Shown one piece after another: positions 32,695-42,190 of a stretch of DNA of 64,000 nt (the stretch's first letter is position 1; each line of letters starts with the position of its first letter). The notes below the pieces were generated by a model. That model had not been told where the DNA came from, did not search any database, and worked only from the letters and a program-made list of their open reading frames with translations. The stretch spans positions 930,001 through 994,000 of the forward strand of contig OZ244867.1 of NCBI GenBank assembly GCA_965221175.1, in the 5' to 3' direction. The position numbers and the translations under genes are program-made. This DNA is from JAJDZL01 sp965221175 (GTDB taxonomy: Bacteria; Pseudomonadota; Gammaproteobacteria; Arenicellales; JAJDZL01).

Positions 32695-32882
32695 AACATA
32701 AATTGAACAACTATTAAATATTTGAAACTGTGAGCCAACAACGTAACAATCGTCAGTCAACTGCAATTTCTCCAACAGAAACCCACGAGCGCGCAAAGCA
32801 GATCGCATCGTTGGCTCTGAAAACAAAAAAGCCGATTACGAATAAGTGGTTGAAGTCGGAGCTGGAGAAGAAGAAATGAACT

Positions 32883-32914
32883 CACTAATTTGCGAAGTCA
32901 AGTATATAATTCCC
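32883..32914 (-). repeat. Right inverted end of the IS1595-type element
   Basis: The inverse of 26626-26657 with two mismatches; followed directly by the second AAAATTTA target copy. It contains TTGACTT in inverted orientation like the left end. About 190 bases between the lipoprotein gene and this end hold no convincing gene. Confidence 0.92.
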
Positions 32915-33108
32915 AAAATTTAGTTTGAAAGAGTGAATTTCGATCAGGAAAGGCGCTCAATGATAAAGAAAGCGTCACTCAAACTGGAATTTCAACGTAT
33001 TGAAGAACTATTTTTCTGAATATGGAGAAAGCCGCTGATTTCAGACCATCGCCGTCCTTAGCGCCGCAGGGCTGATGGCTTCAATGGCAGTAATCTGATG
33101 GTGGGAAG

Positions 33109-33775
33109 TCAGCCGGTATCAAGCACTGCAATCGGCCTGACCAATGAACGAATCTGCTGTTGCCGTCCATTGCGAACATGTCCGAGCGCCATGGCCATCA
33201 TTACTGCGGCAGCCAGTGTCGCACGCGCTTTCATTTTTGCGTGTCCGCGTATGTAATGACGTTCAAACCGGTAACCCTGAGCGAAGCGACTGAAGACCCG
33301 TTCCATTGCACTGCGCAAATTGTAGCTCCTGCGCCAGCTCAAGGTTGCACGTGGAGTGGGTGTGAAGATTCTGCGATTTTGTTCATCCAGCTTCACCCGT
33401 ACCGTGCAATCGTAATCCGAGGCCAGACTGCCGGCATTGGCCAGACACTGCTGCCAGCCTTCACACTCCAAGATCGTATACCGCAACCGGGCAGCGGTAT
33501 TTTAAGGTGTTTCGGCGCGCCTCAAAGCCATAGAAACACATCTCGCGCAACTATGCGGTTTTCGGACACTGACAATGCAACCGACCGGTTTCATCGTAGA
33601 CGATGTTGTCGGCGCGATGCTCAAACAATGCACGCGTGAGGGTTGCTGTGGGATCATAGCCGGGCATATTCTTTTCTTCCCGCCACATCTGTTTGAGGTC
33701 AATGATCGGACGAATCCGACAAGCTCGTCGTACAGGTCTTTCTACCTCTCATCAACCGAAATCCTTTCCATGTGA
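33109..33775 (-). pseudogene. DDE transposase relic with stop and frame change
   Basis: The minus strand reads RIRPIIDLKQMWREEKNMPG, then DNIVYDETGRLHCQCPKTA, a stop, MCFYGFEARRNTLKYRCPV, and then, in another frame (33109-33486), SYNLRSAMERVFSRFAQGYR and HYIRGHAKMKARATLAAAVM. This is the order found in a common group of DDE transposases, in which the last block carries the catalytic glutamate region. A stop, a frame change and the missing N-terminal half make it a pseudogene. It lies just outside the right end of the IS1595-type element. Confidence 0.75.
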
Positions 33776-33795
33776 ACGAATGGCGAAATTTTCAT

Positions 33796-34719
33796 TCAAC
33801 CGTCCCCTGTATGCACAATCTGCCGTACCTGTCCCGACTCGATATCGCCGAAATAGATTCCGTAGTGTCCAATTTGGCTTTCTTCCTGCAGTCTGCTTAG
33901 CATCTGCTTTGCCCCAAGGTCTGACACCCGATCCAAGGTTTGGTCATTGAGTGTGACAAAGCCGGGTGAATTGACAGCGTTTTCGTCGGCGTTGCACAGA
34001 AACGAGATGTAATGCAGGCCTTCTTGCGCGTCATCGTATACTGAGTAGATAAATCCTGGCGACACGGAACAGCCGCAATCTTCAAGCAGTTCCTCGAGTG
34101 CTGTGCTCACATCAGCTGCGAGCGCTTTCTTGCGCGGCAACTCAAGACCACCCATGCCGTCGTCTCTTAACAGAACCCGCGTCTGCATCCTAATGATTGC
34201 GCTGACAATAATATCGGCTCGTTTGCCCGCAGCTGCCGCTTCCAGAGCCTGCGTGAAATAGGCGCCGCGTGCATAACCGAGTCCGTTCACGATGCCAGTT
34301 CTGAATGCCTCTACCTTGCCAATCATGATAGCGTGGTCGCCTGCGTCTACTGTTTCATGCATTGAACAGTCAAACCATGCCGAGACATTCGCAAAGACCG
34401 GTGAGCCGTAGGGACCCGGGGTCCATGCCACAGCTGAAAACCGCTCTTCTACCGGTGAAGCAAACGTGTTGGAGATATACTTTTGCGATTCAGCCAGCAC
34501 ATTGACTGCAAACCCCTTTGCTTCCGTCATTTCCCTAAAATTATTTGAGGTTTTTGCCAGACACACCAGTAGCAAAGGCGGGTCCAACGATACGCTGGTG
34601 AAGGAATTTGCAGTGAATCCAATTGGCTGGTGCTGGCTATTGATGGTGGTGACCACGGTTACACCGGTCATGTAGGCGCTGAATGCCTCCCTCAATGCAG
34701 TATGATCAATGTCTTTCAT
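33796..34719 (-). CDS. Flavin reductase with a C-terminal Nudix-like domain
   Basis: A 307-residue two-part protein. Residues 1-165 are a flavin-reductase-like FMN-binding domain (YMTGVTVVTTI, GFTANSFTSVSLDPPLLLVC, GDHAIMIGKVEAFRTG), which supplies reduced flavin to a monooxygenase. Residues ~180-305 resemble a degenerate Nudix domain: GGLELPRKKALAADVSTALEELLEDCG (in parts GGLELPRKK, ALEELLEDCG) keeps the spacing of the Nudix box but has lost part of the GX5EX7REUXEEXGU acids. The tail may bind a nucleotide or act as a sensor. No monooxygenase gene is beside it. Confidence 0.8.
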   Translation of the reverse strand: MKDIDHTALREAFSAYMTGVTVVTTINSQHQPIGFTANSFTSVSLDPPLLLVCLAKTSNNFREMTEAKGFAVNVLAESQKYISNTFASPVEERFSAVAWTPGPYGSPVFANVSAWFDCSMHETVDAGDHAIMIGKVEAFRTGIVNGLGYARGAYFTQALEAAAAGKRADIIVSAIIRMQTRVLLRDDGMGGLELPRKKALAADVSTALEELLEDCGCSVSPGFIYSVYDDAQEGLHYISFLCNADENAVNSPGFVTLNDQTLDRVSDLGAKQMLSRLQEESQIGHYGIYFGDIESGQVRQIVHTGDG

Positions 34720-35412
34720 TTAACCTTTCGCTCACGCCGCAAAACAACTGCCGAGCGAACCCGCGTTAATATTGTTTTCAAATTCTGAACGCGGAATTCG
34801 GAAATACATGAATTGTAAATAACTCATAAAGCACTACCCGTCAACATCAATCAAGAATTTTCAAATCTGTAAAGCATGCCAATATTAACGGCTCACATCC
34901 TACATGAATGTGTACCATACCATTGATTTGCGTAACACCCATTCGGGGAAATGCCACAATTCGATCTTGTGAAAAATCTGCCACACCACAAGGTCTCCCT
35001 GACCTACGCAGCCGTTCCTGATCGTCGTGTCTGCACTAGTCGGTTTTTGACTTCTATTGGGAGTCCGATTGGCGACGTGCTAGTGTAAACCTGCGGCCGT
35101 CAACATATGTGGGAATGGGAATTCAAATTAGCGCAATGTTTCCAATTCTTCCATGAATGACACTATTCAGAATATAAACTTGAACCACTCTCCCCCTACC
35201 ATCACTCCAGGTGACACACAATAATACAAATGAAACTGTTGGAACAGTGGTTGCTGACTCGATATTTGAAGTAAACAATTGTGAAAAATGCATAATTTCT
35301 GCGATCTGCAAAGTGCTGAACATTCATTATCCCAACCGGCTGATGTATGGTTAAATATGAATTCCTAGTTTGATGCTCGAAGATCCGAGGATGGGTTATC
35401 CTGGCTGAAAGT
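34720..35412. other. 693-base divergent spacer, no supported gene
   Basis: Region between divergently read flavin reductase and nuclease-like genes. On the minus strand about 34880-35020 a frame with protein-like residues (GQGDLVVWQIFH) is open but lacks a start and a family match. Promoters for both neighbours must lie here; none is clear. Confidence 0.35.
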
Positions 35413-35946
35413 ATGATCAAATATATCCAAGCTGTTTTCCCCAAGTTTCTGCTCGCAGTCGTCCTTGCAACAATGACGATAATTGCACAAAGTTCCGACA
35501 CAGTACGCGTGCTTCGAGACAATGCGATTGAAGTCAAAGGAGAAAAACTAGTTCTGTATGGAATTGCAGTACCAAAAGCCACGGCAAAATGCCTGAAAGG
35601 TGAAGCACAGTGGCCTTGCGGTGCAACCGCAACCCTTCGTCTTTACGACCTTCTCAAGGTTTCTCCATTGAGTTGCGAGAAACTAGAGGACTCTTCAGAA
35701 GCGCCATTGGCCCGCTGTCGAAACTCGCAGTTCGACATTGCAAAACAACTGGTACTGGAAGGCTGGGCTCTTGCTGTCGGCGAAAATGAAGATTTTGTCG
35801 ACGGAGAGCGTCAGGCAAAACTAGCTAAAGTGGGAATCTGGCGTGATGATTATTCACCACCGCCGGAATGGCGCCAATATCCACGATCCAAAATCAATCC
35901 CATACTAGACCTTCTGTGCAGCAGTTGCGCTATACGCAAACAGTGA
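35413..35946 (+). CDS. Secreted thermonuclease-like (SNase fold) protein
   Basis: A 177-residue protein with an N-terminal signal or membrane anchor (FLLAVVLATMTIIAQSS). The remainder follows the staphylococcal-nuclease OB-fold layout: VRVLRDNAIEVKGEKLVLYGIAVP, a cysteine pair region, QLVLEGWALAVGE and AKLAKVGIWRDDYSPPPEWR. The catalytic Arg/Glu residues of true nucleases are not clearly kept (LYGIAVP replaces LxGIDxPE), so it may be a non-catalytic relative. It is unlinked to its neighbours. Confidence 0.7.
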   Translation: MIKYIQAVFPKFLLAVVLATMTIIAQSSDTVRVLRDNAIEVKGEKLVLYGIAVPKATAKCLKGEAQWPCGATATLRLYDLLKVSPLSCEKLEDSSEAPLARCRNSQFDIAKQLVLEGWALAVGENEDFVDGERQAKLAKVGIWRDDYSPPPEWRQYPRSKINPILDLLCSSCAIRKQ

Positions 35947-36086
35947 ATCCGCAATAGATACCTTAGCAATTCAACTCTCTCAGTCTGATTCCTGAAAACG
36001 GTTTCACACTGCAAACGTGAATGGCAAACAACAACAATCTAGATCAAGAACTACTGTCCCAAACTAATGAACTGGGTAAAAACAGA

Positions 36087-36773
36087 CTAGTTGATACCGA
36101 GTAAAGGTAGTAGTTCAGTCAGAGAGTTTATTTCGGCCTGAGGCTTTGCAGGCAGCCGATCCAATTGCTGAGCGTATCGGTTGCACCAGGCAACTTGATA
36201 GCCGAACTGGGCGCCACCAATGGCATCCCAACAGTTCGAGGACTGAAAACTTACTTCCTCCGGCTTGATGCCAAATTGATCACACGGCAGCTGATAGACT
36301 TCTGCAGTAGGTTTGAAAATTTTCACTGCATCCACTGAAATACAGGCATCGATGTACTCCGCCACACCGGAGTTTTCGACAACGGGATCAAGCATGTCCG
36401 GTGAGCCATTGGAGAGTACGGCTGTCACGATTCCGTTCCCCTTGAGTGCCCGCAATACATTCGGCACTTCTTCAAAACAACTGAGTTGAAGGTATGCGTT
36501 CATCAGATTATTACGCAGTTCTTCATCTTCAACTCCATACGAAGCCAGTGCATAGTCCAGCGAGTCACCCGTAACCGTCCAGAAATCGTCATAGGTACCC
36601 ATCAGACTGCGAAGCCACGTGTATTGAAGCTGTTTCGCTCTCCACATTTCCGATACGGACGCTTCCAGTTCACCAAGTTTCTGACTGTACTGACTGGCGG
36701 CTGAGTGGACGTCAAACAACGTCCCATAAGCATCGAATACACAAGCACGAATGTTGGTAAATGGTTTATTCAT
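36087..36773 (-). CDS. Haloacid dehalogenase type II (HAD superfamily)
   Basis: A 228-residue HAD hydrolase. Motif I is VFDAYGTLFDVHSA with the nucleophilic Asp near 12; motif II LSNGSPDML near 120; motif III lysine in KIFKPTAEVY near 153; and SSNCWDAIGGAQFGYQVAWCNR (in part) near 178 matches 2-haloacid dehalogenases. It would hydrolyse L-2-haloacids to D-2-hydroxyacids. The ATG at 36773 overlaps the stop of the upstream thioesterase gene (ATGA), indicating translational coupling; a longer frame to 36821 is not needed. Confidence 0.88.
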   Translation of the reverse strand: MNKPFTNIRACVFDAYGTLFDVHSAASQYSQKLGELEASVSEMWRAKQLQYTWLRSLMGTYDDFWTVTGDSLDYALASYGVEDEELRNNLMNAYLQLSCFEEVPNVLRALKGNGIVTAVLSNGSPDMLDPVVENSGVAEYIDACISVDAVKIFKPTAEVYQLPCDQFGIKPEEVSFQSSNCWDAIGGAQFGYQVAWCNRYAQQLDRLPAKPQAEINSLTELLPLLGIN

Positions 36774-37207
36774 GATTTTGTTTCCTCGTCTATGGTTGTC
36801 GGCGGCAGTGAATACGTACATGTCACATGCGCCACCAATTCATTGCGCTCATTGCCGAACAGTTCAACTGCACCGACTGCAAGCCTCTTCCCTAACTTGA
36901 TCACTTTAGCAATGGCGACTATGTCGCCGGGCTCCGGTCGAATCAAAAAGTTGATATTCAAATTTGTTGTCAGTGCCATCTGAACACGCTCGGCCTTGCT
37001 CATGATTGCACCCCACATCGCGTAGTCGGCCAACGCCATCAATATTGGACCGGATATCGTACCACCGGGTCGCAAAAAGTCTTCCTTGTAAATCGCGCGA
37101 ACGACGCACTCGCCCTGCCCCATACTTTCTACCACAAAGCCAAGCATTTCCACCAGCGGTAGCTGCTGTCTGGAAACCTCTCTGAACTCTTCAATAGTAA
37201 CTTTCAT
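36770..37207 (-). CDS. PaaI-type hotdog-fold thioesterase
   Basis: A 145-residue hotdog thioesterase. GGTISGPILMALADYAMWGA (~48) contains the helix with the catalytic acidic residue, and ALTTNLNINFLIRPEPGDI (~78) the conserved strand. It hydrolyses acyl-CoA esters. The ATG at 37207 (MKVTIEEF) is chosen because the upstream extension lacks family similarity. It is translationally coupled to the dehalogenase gene by a four-base overlap and read divergently from the enoyl-CoA hydratase 72 bases away. Confidence 0.85.
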   Translation of the reverse strand: MKVTIEEFREVSRQQLPLVEMLGFVVESMGQGECVVRAIYKEDFLRPGGTISGPILMALADYAMWGAIMSKAERVQMALTTNLNINFLIRPEPGDIVAIAKVIKLGKRLAVGAVELFGNERNELVAHVTCTYSLPPTTIDEETKS

Positions 37208-37279
37208 CACACAATTTGGTTCAATCTGCCATTGAAAGGTAAAATAATTGTATTGATCACTTCTAACATCAGCATTCAA

Positions 37280-38086
37280 ATGGAAAATCTAGCAACCGAT
37301 TTGCCGAACAGTACTTCGCCGGATTTGTATCGACAAGACATTGACGCGGTCGCAACGATCACGCTGAACAAACCGCAACAGTATAACCCGCTATCGCAGA
37401 CCATGCTTGCGCAGCTTCAGCAGAATCTTGAAGAAATCGCTGATGACGAATCCGTTCGAGTCGTCATTCTTGCAGCCAAAGGCCGCGCATTTTGTGCTGG
37501 GCATGATCTCAAGGAGATTCGCTCACACGAAAGTGAATCTTTTGCCCGAAAACTGTTTGCGCAATGCAGCAAAATGATGCTTACGATCACTCAGATTCCT
37601 CAACCTGTCATTGCCCAAGTGCAGGGAATTGCCACAGCAGCAGGCTGTCAGCTCGTCGCCAACTGTGATCTGGCAATTGCTTCCACAGAAGCAAAATTCG
37701 CAGTATCAGGCGTCAATCTTGGGCTCTTCTGCTCGACGCCAGGAGTCGCCTTAAGTCGCAACGTATCACGCAAAAATGCGATGGAAATGCTGTTAACAGG
37801 TGATTTCATTGATGCCAGTACGGCGCTTCAAAGAGGTCTGATCAATCGTGCAGTAGATCCAGAAAATTTGGAACAAGCCACACTTGAATTTGCTAGAAGC
37901 ATCGCCGCAAAGCCAAGAGAAGTGCTAGCTCTAGGCAAAAAACTGTTTTATGAGCAAATTGACAAAGGACTTGAAACAGCTTATGAGATCGCCAGTGATC
38001 GAATGGCTTGTAATCTGAGCTTTCCATCTGCAGTGGAAGGTATTGATGCATTTATCGAAAAAAGAGAGCCGTCCTGGAAACAGTAG
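37280..38086 (+). CDS. Enoyl-CoA hydratase/isomerase family protein
   Basis: A 268-residue crotonase-fold protein, starting at ATG 37280 (MENLATDLP). It shows ITLNKPQQYNPLS, the oxyanion-hole block AGHDLKEIRSH (~73), AQVQGIATAAGCQLVANCDLAIAS (in part, ~115) and the downstream FAVSGVNLGLFCSTP. The glutamate expected in the second catalytic block of classical hydratases appears replaced (GLFCSTPGV), as in ECHDC3-like proteins, so isomerase or thioester hydrolase activity is possible. It converges with phaC. Confidence 0.87.
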   Translation: MENLATDLPNSTSPDLYRQDIDAVATITLNKPQQYNPLSQTMLAQLQQNLEEIADDESVRVVILAAKGRAFCAGHDLKEIRSHESESFARKLFAQCSKMMLTITQIPQPVIAQVQGIATAAGCQLVANCDLAIASTEAKFAVSGVNLGLFCSTPGVALSRNVSRKNAMEMLLTGDFIDASTALQRGLINRAVDPENLEQATLEFARSIAAKPREVLALGKKLFYEQIDKGLETAYEIASDRMACNLSFPSAVEGIDAFIEKREPSWKQ

Positions 38087-38099
38087 CTTTGCGCGAAAC

Positions 38100-39875
38100 C
38101 TACATTTTTACATAGGTTCCGGGAGCATCCGCTAATGCCTTGAATGTTTCGTTGCCGGGTTCTCTTGCTGCAACCCGTTCACCACTGAACCCCTTAATCC
38201 AGCCCTTCCATTCCGGCCACCAGGAACCCTCACGACGATTTGCACTCTCCAGCCACTGCTGCGGCGACTTTGAAAGAAATTTTGTGCTGGTCCAATAGCC
38301 GTACTTGTTTTTTGACGGTGGATTGATTACGCCTGCGATGTGGCCCGACTGACCGAGTAAAAATCTCACCCTGCCTGAAAACAATTTTGCACCGGCATAA
38401 GTAGACTGCCACGGTGCAATGTGATCCTGTTGAGTGGAGACAAAGAACACAGGAGTCTTGACCTTGGAAAGATCAATGGGAACACCGAGGACACTCAGTC
38501 CTTCTGGTTTGCACAGTAGGTTTTCAATGTACATCTTTCGTAGATAGTAGCTATGCATTTCCGCGGGCAGTCGCGTAGAATCAGAATTCCAGTACAGCAG
38601 ATCGAAATTTCCGGGTTTGTTGCCTAGCAGATAATTGTTGATCACGAAATGCCAGATCAGATCATTCGAGCGCATCATGCTGAATGTCGAAGCCATGGAT
38701 TTACCGTCAAGATATCCGGTTTCTTCCATATTTTTCTCAAGCTGCGATACGCTTTTTTCGTCGACGAATACTCCCAAGTCTCCTGGTACTGAAAAGTCGA
38801 TCATAGTTGTGAGGAAAGTCGCACTGTCGATAAAATTTTCCTGATTATCGGTACTGGCAAGATAGCCCAGTAAGCTGGCCAGCAAAGTTCCGCCCAGACA
38901 GTAGCCAACCGCATTAATATTCTTTTCTTCTGTAATCGACTGAATCGTTTGGGCCGCCCAAAGTGGGCCAAGCTCCATATAGTCATCATAAGATGTGCTT
39001 TGATAAGTTTCATCAGGATTGAACCATGAAATTACGAACACTGTGTACCCTTGTCCGACCAGCCAGCTGATGAAAGAATTCTTCGGCGATAGATCAAGAA
39101 TGTAATACTTGTTTATCCAGGGTGGAATAATCATGATCGGTGTGGCATGAACTTCTTTACTCGTCGGCGCATACTGAATCAGCTCTGCGAGTCTGTTGCG
39201 GGCAACAACCTTGCCCGGTGTAGTTGCTATATTTTTGCCGAGCTCAAAGGCCGATGACTCAACCATTTTTACGCCACGCCCGGATTCCAGGTCGTCCGCA
39301 AAATTCATGAGCCCCTTAACCAAGCTCTCTCCCTTGGTCTCCTTTGCTTGCTTGAGGACATCGGGATTTGTGAGTGGAAAATTGGTTGGAGACAGCGAGT
39401 CAATCCACTGCCTGGTATAAAATTCCAGTTTACGCACATCCTGAGAATCAAGATTGTCTGATTGTCCAAATAGGTTCTCCAAGTACTCAGAACCAATGAG
39501 GTAGGATTGCTTCATTGCATCAAACCACAGATTCTCACTCCATTCCGGTGAACGAAACCTCATATCACCGGATTCAGGTGCCGCGACAGGTTCGGAGTCG
39601 CTGCCTTGGGACTTCTTCAGAACATACTCGGATAGTGCCGTGTACTTCTTAATCGTTTCGGAATTTATCTGCACCAAACTTTCTGCATCAAACGCACTGC
39701 CTATTGCCGCTTTGGTAAAAAGAGTTCCGATTCCCATCAAATACAAGGCTGCGTCTGGACTATCTGGAACTTTCATTATCGCACGCATGATGCGACTGTA
39801 TTGTTCACCAAACTCTGAGAGAAAAGAAGTTTGGCTCGATTCCAACAATTTATTTTCAGTAACTTGTTCTGTCAT
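38100..39875 (-). CDS. phaC: Class I poly(R)-hydroxyalkanoate synthase
   Basis: A 591-residue PHA synthase, the usual class I length. The lipase-like box is GYCLGG (~320) with the catalytic Cys; the Asp is in STQQDHIAPWQSTYAGAK (~480) and the His in GQSGHIAGVINPP (~508). It polymerises (R)-3-hydroxyacyl-CoA into storage granules. The phaJ-like gene lies 67 bases upstream on the same strand, so monomer supply and polymerisation are probably co-transcribed. A hydroxybutyrate dehydrogenase at 52684 fits a PHA or ketone-body cycle. Confidence 0.95.
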   Translation of the reverse strand: MTEQVTENKLLESSQTSFLSEFGEQYSRIMRAIMKVPDSPDAALYLMGIGTLFTKAAIGSAFDAESLVQINSETIKKYTALSEYVLKKSQGSDSEPVAAPESGDMRFRSPEWSENLWFDAMKQSYLIGSEYLENLFGQSDNLDSQDVRKLEFYTRQWIDSLSPTNFPLTNPDVLKQAKETKGESLVKGLMNFADDLESGRGVKMVESSAFELGKNIATTPGKVVARNRLAELIQYAPTSKEVHATPIMIIPPWINKYYILDLSPKNSFISWLVGQGYTVFVISWFNPDETYQSTSYDDYMELGPLWAAQTIQSITEEKNINAVGYCLGGTLLASLLGYLASTDNQENFIDSATFLTTMIDFSVPGDLGVFVDEKSVSQLEKNMEETGYLDGKSMASTFSMMRSNDLIWHFVINNYLLGNKPGNFDLLYWNSDSTRLPAEMHSYYLRKMYIENLLCKPEGLSVLGVPIDLSKVKTPVFFVSTQQDHIAPWQSTYAGAKLFSGRVRFLLGQSGHIAGVINPPSKNKYGYWTSTKFLSKSPQQWLESANRREGSWWPEWKGWIKGFSGERVAAREPGNETFKALADAPGTYVKM

Positions 39876-39942
39876 TCCAATACCTTTATGTCACTTGCAA
39901 GAATAAATATCAGTCAATGATCGAAGAGAACGAAATTGCAGC

Positions 39943-40410
39943 CTAGCCGACACCATTCCCGATAGGACTCCTTCGAGGAACCTTTACCTTCGCTTGTCCT
40001 TTGAGAACAACTCGTCCATCTACGGAACAAGTGGTATCTAGAACTGCATAGGGACGTTCGTCACTTAGTTCCACAATTTCCACTTTGGCAGTCACCGTAT
40101 CTCCGACCCGAACCGGCATGGTGAACTTCAGACTTTGATCCATATAGATACAGCCCGGACCCGGCAATCGTGTTCCGATCAAGGTTGAAATCAGACTCGC
40201 AGTCAGCATCCCGTGAACAATCGGTTCGCCGAATTGCGTCTGGTTCGCAAATTCGCGATTCTGATGCAAAGGATTGGTATCACCCGATACTCCCGAAAAC
40301 ATCAGTACATCCGCGTCAGTAAGTGTTTTTCCATGAACCGCTGTCATTCCTAGGGCAAGATCCTCGAAAAAATATCCATGCAACTGCATAAGTGTTTGAT
40401 CGTCAACCAT
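39943..40410 (-). CDS. phaJ: MaoC-like (R)-specific enoyl-CoA hydratase
   Basis: A 155-residue hotdog-fold hydratase. The catalytic block is FSGVSGDTNPLHQNREFA (~39) with the Asp/His pair, followed by GEPIVHGMLTASLIS. It converts trans-2-enoyl-CoA to (R)-3-hydroxyacyl-CoA, the substrate of the adjacent PHA synthase. It is the first gene of the phaJ-phaC unit and is read divergently from the acyl-CoA ligase at 40536; the 125-base gap should hold both promoters. Confidence 0.88.
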   Translation of the reverse strand: MVDDQTLMQLHGYFFEDLALGMTAVHGKTLTDADVLMFSGVSGDTNPLHQNREFANQTQFGEPIVHGMLTASLISTLIGTRLPGPGCIYMDQSLKFTMPVRVGDTVTAKVEIVELSDERPYAVLDTTCSVDGRVVLKGQAKVKVPRRSPIGNGVG

Positions 40411-40535
40411 TTTATCTCCTACTATTTAGTGTATAAACTCCTGATATCTGAATGTCGACAAGCCTACCTACATCAACTATAATTTTTAGAATCTAAACAT
40501 TGAGTTTGTATACTTATTGAATTAATTCAGGTTAT

Positions 40536-42179
40536 TTGATTTTTGCCGTGACTGCGAATAATGCTTATGAGTATCATCTCGACAAAAACTCGGCAAACTT
40601 TTTACCTCTCTCCCCGATTGGATTTCTAGAAAGAAGCGCAAGAATCTATCCTCACTACTTTTCCTTGATTCACAATGATATGTGCTTTACTTGGAAGGAG
40701 ACGTATGCTCGCTGTAACAAGCTGGCGTCGTCTCTCTCGAATCTGGGAATACAACGGGGAGAGACGGTTTCGATCATAGCACCCAACATACCTGCCTTGT
40801 ACGAAGCCCATTTCGGCGTATCCATGTCGGGTGCAGTTCTGAATGCTATTAATGTCAGATTGGATGCGGAAACAATTGCGTTCATTCTCGATCATGCGGA
40901 ATCCAAAGTACTCTTTACTGATCGTGAGTTTTCTGATGTCATTGATAGTGCTCTTGGAAAAGTGAATCGGGATATAACTGTGATTGACATATTGGATGAT
41001 GCAGTGCAACATGGATCAAAACTGGGAAGTATGGATTATGAGGCGTTTATAAGTCAAGGAGAATTTGAATTTTCCAACAAGCAGCCAGAGAATGAATGGG
41101 ATGCAATCTCCCTGAACTACACTTCTGGCACCACAGGCAAACCAAAAGGCGTTGTTTATCACTACAGAGGGGCATATCTAAATGCTATCAGCAATGCGCT
41201 GAACTGGAAGATGCGACCGCATCCAACCTACCTTTGGACCTTGCCGATGTTCCACTGCAATGGCTGGTGTTTTCCCTGGACAATCGCAATGCTGGGCGGT
41301 ACCAACATTTGTCTTCGCAGCGTGGATGCAGAATCTATATACCATGCAATCGCTGAATATGATGTATCTCATTTTTGCGGTGCACCAATTATACTTGGTA
41401 TGATCGTTAACGCCAACGAGTCACAACGCCGCGAGTTCAGGCATACGGTTGAAGTGATGACTGCGGCAGCACCGCCTCCTGCAGCAGTGCTGGAAAAAAT
41501 GGAAAAGAGTGGTTTTCATATGACTCACGTATACGGGCTCACTGAAACATACGGGCCCGCGGTTATTTGCGAATGGAACACTGAGTGGGACCAGCTAACG
41601 GACAGTGAAAAGGCGAAACTCAAATCTCGCCAGGGAGTGCCCTATACTGCACTGGCCGGTCTGGAAATCATGGATCCGGAATCTATGACTTCGGTTCCAT
41701 CTGATGGACAAAGTCTCGGGGAAGCCATGTTTCGCGGCAACAATGTAATGAAAGGTTACCTGAAAGACTCCGCTGAGACAGAGAAAGCATTTTCAGGCGG
41801 ATGGTTTCATTCAGGCGATCTTGGCGTGATGCACCCAGATCAATATATTCAACTGAAAGATCGCTCAAAAGACATCATTATATCAGGGGGTGAAAATATC
41901 TCGTCCATTGAAATCGAAGATGTTCTATTCCGTCATCCTGCTGTCATGGAAGCTGCCGTAGTCGCTCAATATGACGAGAAATGGGGAGAGTCGCCCTGTG
42001 CATTCATCAAGCTAAATCCGGAGTTCTCGCCGCCGCCGTCAGCAGAAGATCTGATTGAGCACTGCAAAAACAATATGGCTCGATTCAAAGCGCCAAAAAA
42101 CGTCATCTTTGGCGAACTGCCAAAGACTTCAACAGGAAAAATTAAAAAGTTTCTGTTGCGCGAACATGCAAACTCCTGA
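40536..42179 (+). CDS. AMP-forming acyl-CoA ligase
   Basis: A ~547-residue acyl-CoA synthetase, complete. Motifs include the P-loop YTSGTTGKPKG (~190), YGLTETYGP (~336), SGDLGVMHPD (~427), the hinge KDIIISGGENISS (~446) and the terminal lysine STGKIKKF (~534). The NSANFLPLSPIGFLERSA start is typical of a group of medium-chain/aromatic acyl ligases. No good ribosome site exists; TTG 40536 or GTG 40548 are possible starts. It is followed after 11 bases by a DsbA-fold isomerase gene, suggesting aromatic or short organic acid catabolism. Confidence 0.9.
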   Translation: MIFAVTANNAYEYHLDKNSANFLPLSPIGFLERSARIYPHYFSLIHNDMCFTWKETYARCNKLASSLSNLGIQRGETVSIIAPNIPALYEAHFGVSMSGAVLNAINVRLDAETIAFILDHAESKVLFTDREFSDVIDSALGKVNRDITVIDILDDAVQHGSKLGSMDYEAFISQGEFEFSNKQPENEWDAISLNYTSGTTGKPKGVVYHYRGAYLNAISNALNWKMRPHPTYLWTLPMFHCNGWCFPWTIAMLGGTNICLRSVDAESIYHAIAEYDVSHFCGAPIILGMIVNANESQRREFRHTVEVMTAAAPPPAAVLEKMEKSGFHMTHVYGLTETYGPAVICEWNTEWDQLTDSEKAKLKSRQGVPYTALAGLEIMDPESMTSVPSDGQSLGEAMFRGNNVMKGYLKDSAETEKAFSGGWFHSGDLGVMHPDQYIQLKDRSKDIIISGGENISSIEIEDVLFRHPAVMEAAVVAQYDEKWGESPCAFIKLNPEFSPPPSAEDLIEHCKNNMARFKAPKNVIFGELPKTSTGKIKKFLLREHANS

Positions 42180-42190
42180 AGGTCTGCAAG

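Larger units (their letters stand above)
26618..32922 (+). mobile_element. IS1595-family transposon with Panacea cargo, carrying two nested ISs
   Basis: The element runs from 26626 to 32914 and is flanked by a perfect eight-base target duplication, AAAATTTA (26618-26625 and 32915-32922), the duplication length known for IS1595. Its 32-base inverted ends differ at two positions. Inside are a transposase (28219), a Panacea-domain gene (29217), a small membrane protein gene (29662, split), and a lipoprotein gene (32305). Two later insertions lie within: 26701-28218 and 29678-31988. Without them and their duplications the element would be about 2.4 kb. Passenger genes are common in IS1595 elements; this combination is notable. 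Confidence 0.9.

Noticed and set aside
32730..32846. GTG-initiated 38-codon frame at the right end of the IS1595-type element
   Set aside because: Basic, low-information peptide with no ribosome site; a +1 frame continues it with a lysine-rich tail, so it may be the remains of a small gene but cannot be supported.
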